Shown here: positions 63,894-64,000 of the stretch, piece after piece
How the letters are laid out: each line of letters opens with the position of its first letter
Position numbering within the stretch: the first letter of the stretch is position 1
Source of the DNA: Setoptus koraiensis
Lineage: Eukaryota; Arthropoda
Assembly: GCA_048013815.1 (NCBI GenBank)
Contig: CM106585.1
Location: forward strand, 21,266,001 to 21,330,000
Reading direction: 5' to 3'
DNA length: 64,000 nucleotides
Position numbers and translations under genes: made by a program
Notes under the pieces: model-generated
Told to the model about the DNA's origin: nothing
The model's database searches: none
The model's input: the letters and a program-made list of their open reading frames with translations, nothing else

Positions 63894-64000
63894 TGATAAG
63901 TCACACCAACTATATAAACTACAACAATGTATCACATTGCTTTCAGTGAAAAAAAAAAAACATTTTTTTAGTTGTCGATGTGTGACGGCTAGATCGTTTC

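Noticed and set aside
63949-63960. A-tract downstream of dynein as a retroposition tail.
   Set aside because: It lies 56 bases past the AATAAA, further than a cleavage site normally does, and no matching direct repeat was seen at the 5' side; kept only as a remark.

Overview
This window is eukaryotic nuclear DNA, most likely from an arthropod. The protein-coding genes use GT-AG introns, mostly about 60-200 bases long with two of about 1.1 kb. The gene at the left is an arthropod-type teashirt/tiptop zinc-finger gene. I lean towards a mite or another intron-poor chelicerate, because the 14-kb dynein gene has no intron in its coding region and the other genes are compact. That is an inference; nothing in the sequence names the species.

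Layout: 1-3994 is GC- and CpG-rich non-coding DNA with many simple repeats that becomes AT-richer towards the gene. 4177-11971 on the minus strand is teashirt, which I reconstruct as three coding exons giving 1859 residues; the splice phases agree. Its second intron holds a 393-bp element with terminal inverted repeats. 11972-44660 is a gene desert of about 32.7 kb, full of microsatellites and short-period minisatellites (8-25 bp units), hairpins and palindromes. An AT-richer, GAGA/CT-tract-rich block lies at about 30.7-37.9 kb. I found no credible protein-coding gene or tRNA in the desert; the position upstream of a developmental regulator suggests cis-regulatory DNA.

The right part is compact and all on the plus strand: 44661-47319, a six-exon SLC22-type organic ion transporter (690 residues); 47875-48657, a three-exon gene for a small secreted protein with a 17-residue repeat tail (194 residues, family not recognised); about 48990-49200 on the minus strand, a possible broken triosephosphate isomerase fragment; 49826-63841, the complete cytoplasmic dynein 1 heavy chain (4671 residues) in one uninterrupted reading frame, with a polyadenylation signal just after it.

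The genes do not form a pathway. One is a patterning transcription factor with a large regulatory landscape; the others are a transporter, a secreted protein and a housekeeping motor. The most unusual points are the teashirt protein (first of the three arthropod zinc fingers missing, a Cys-rich cluster, a 682-residue charged tail), the intronless dynein gene, several arrays with an exact 10-bp unit in the desert, and a few strong hairpins. I did not find a clear new biological system.
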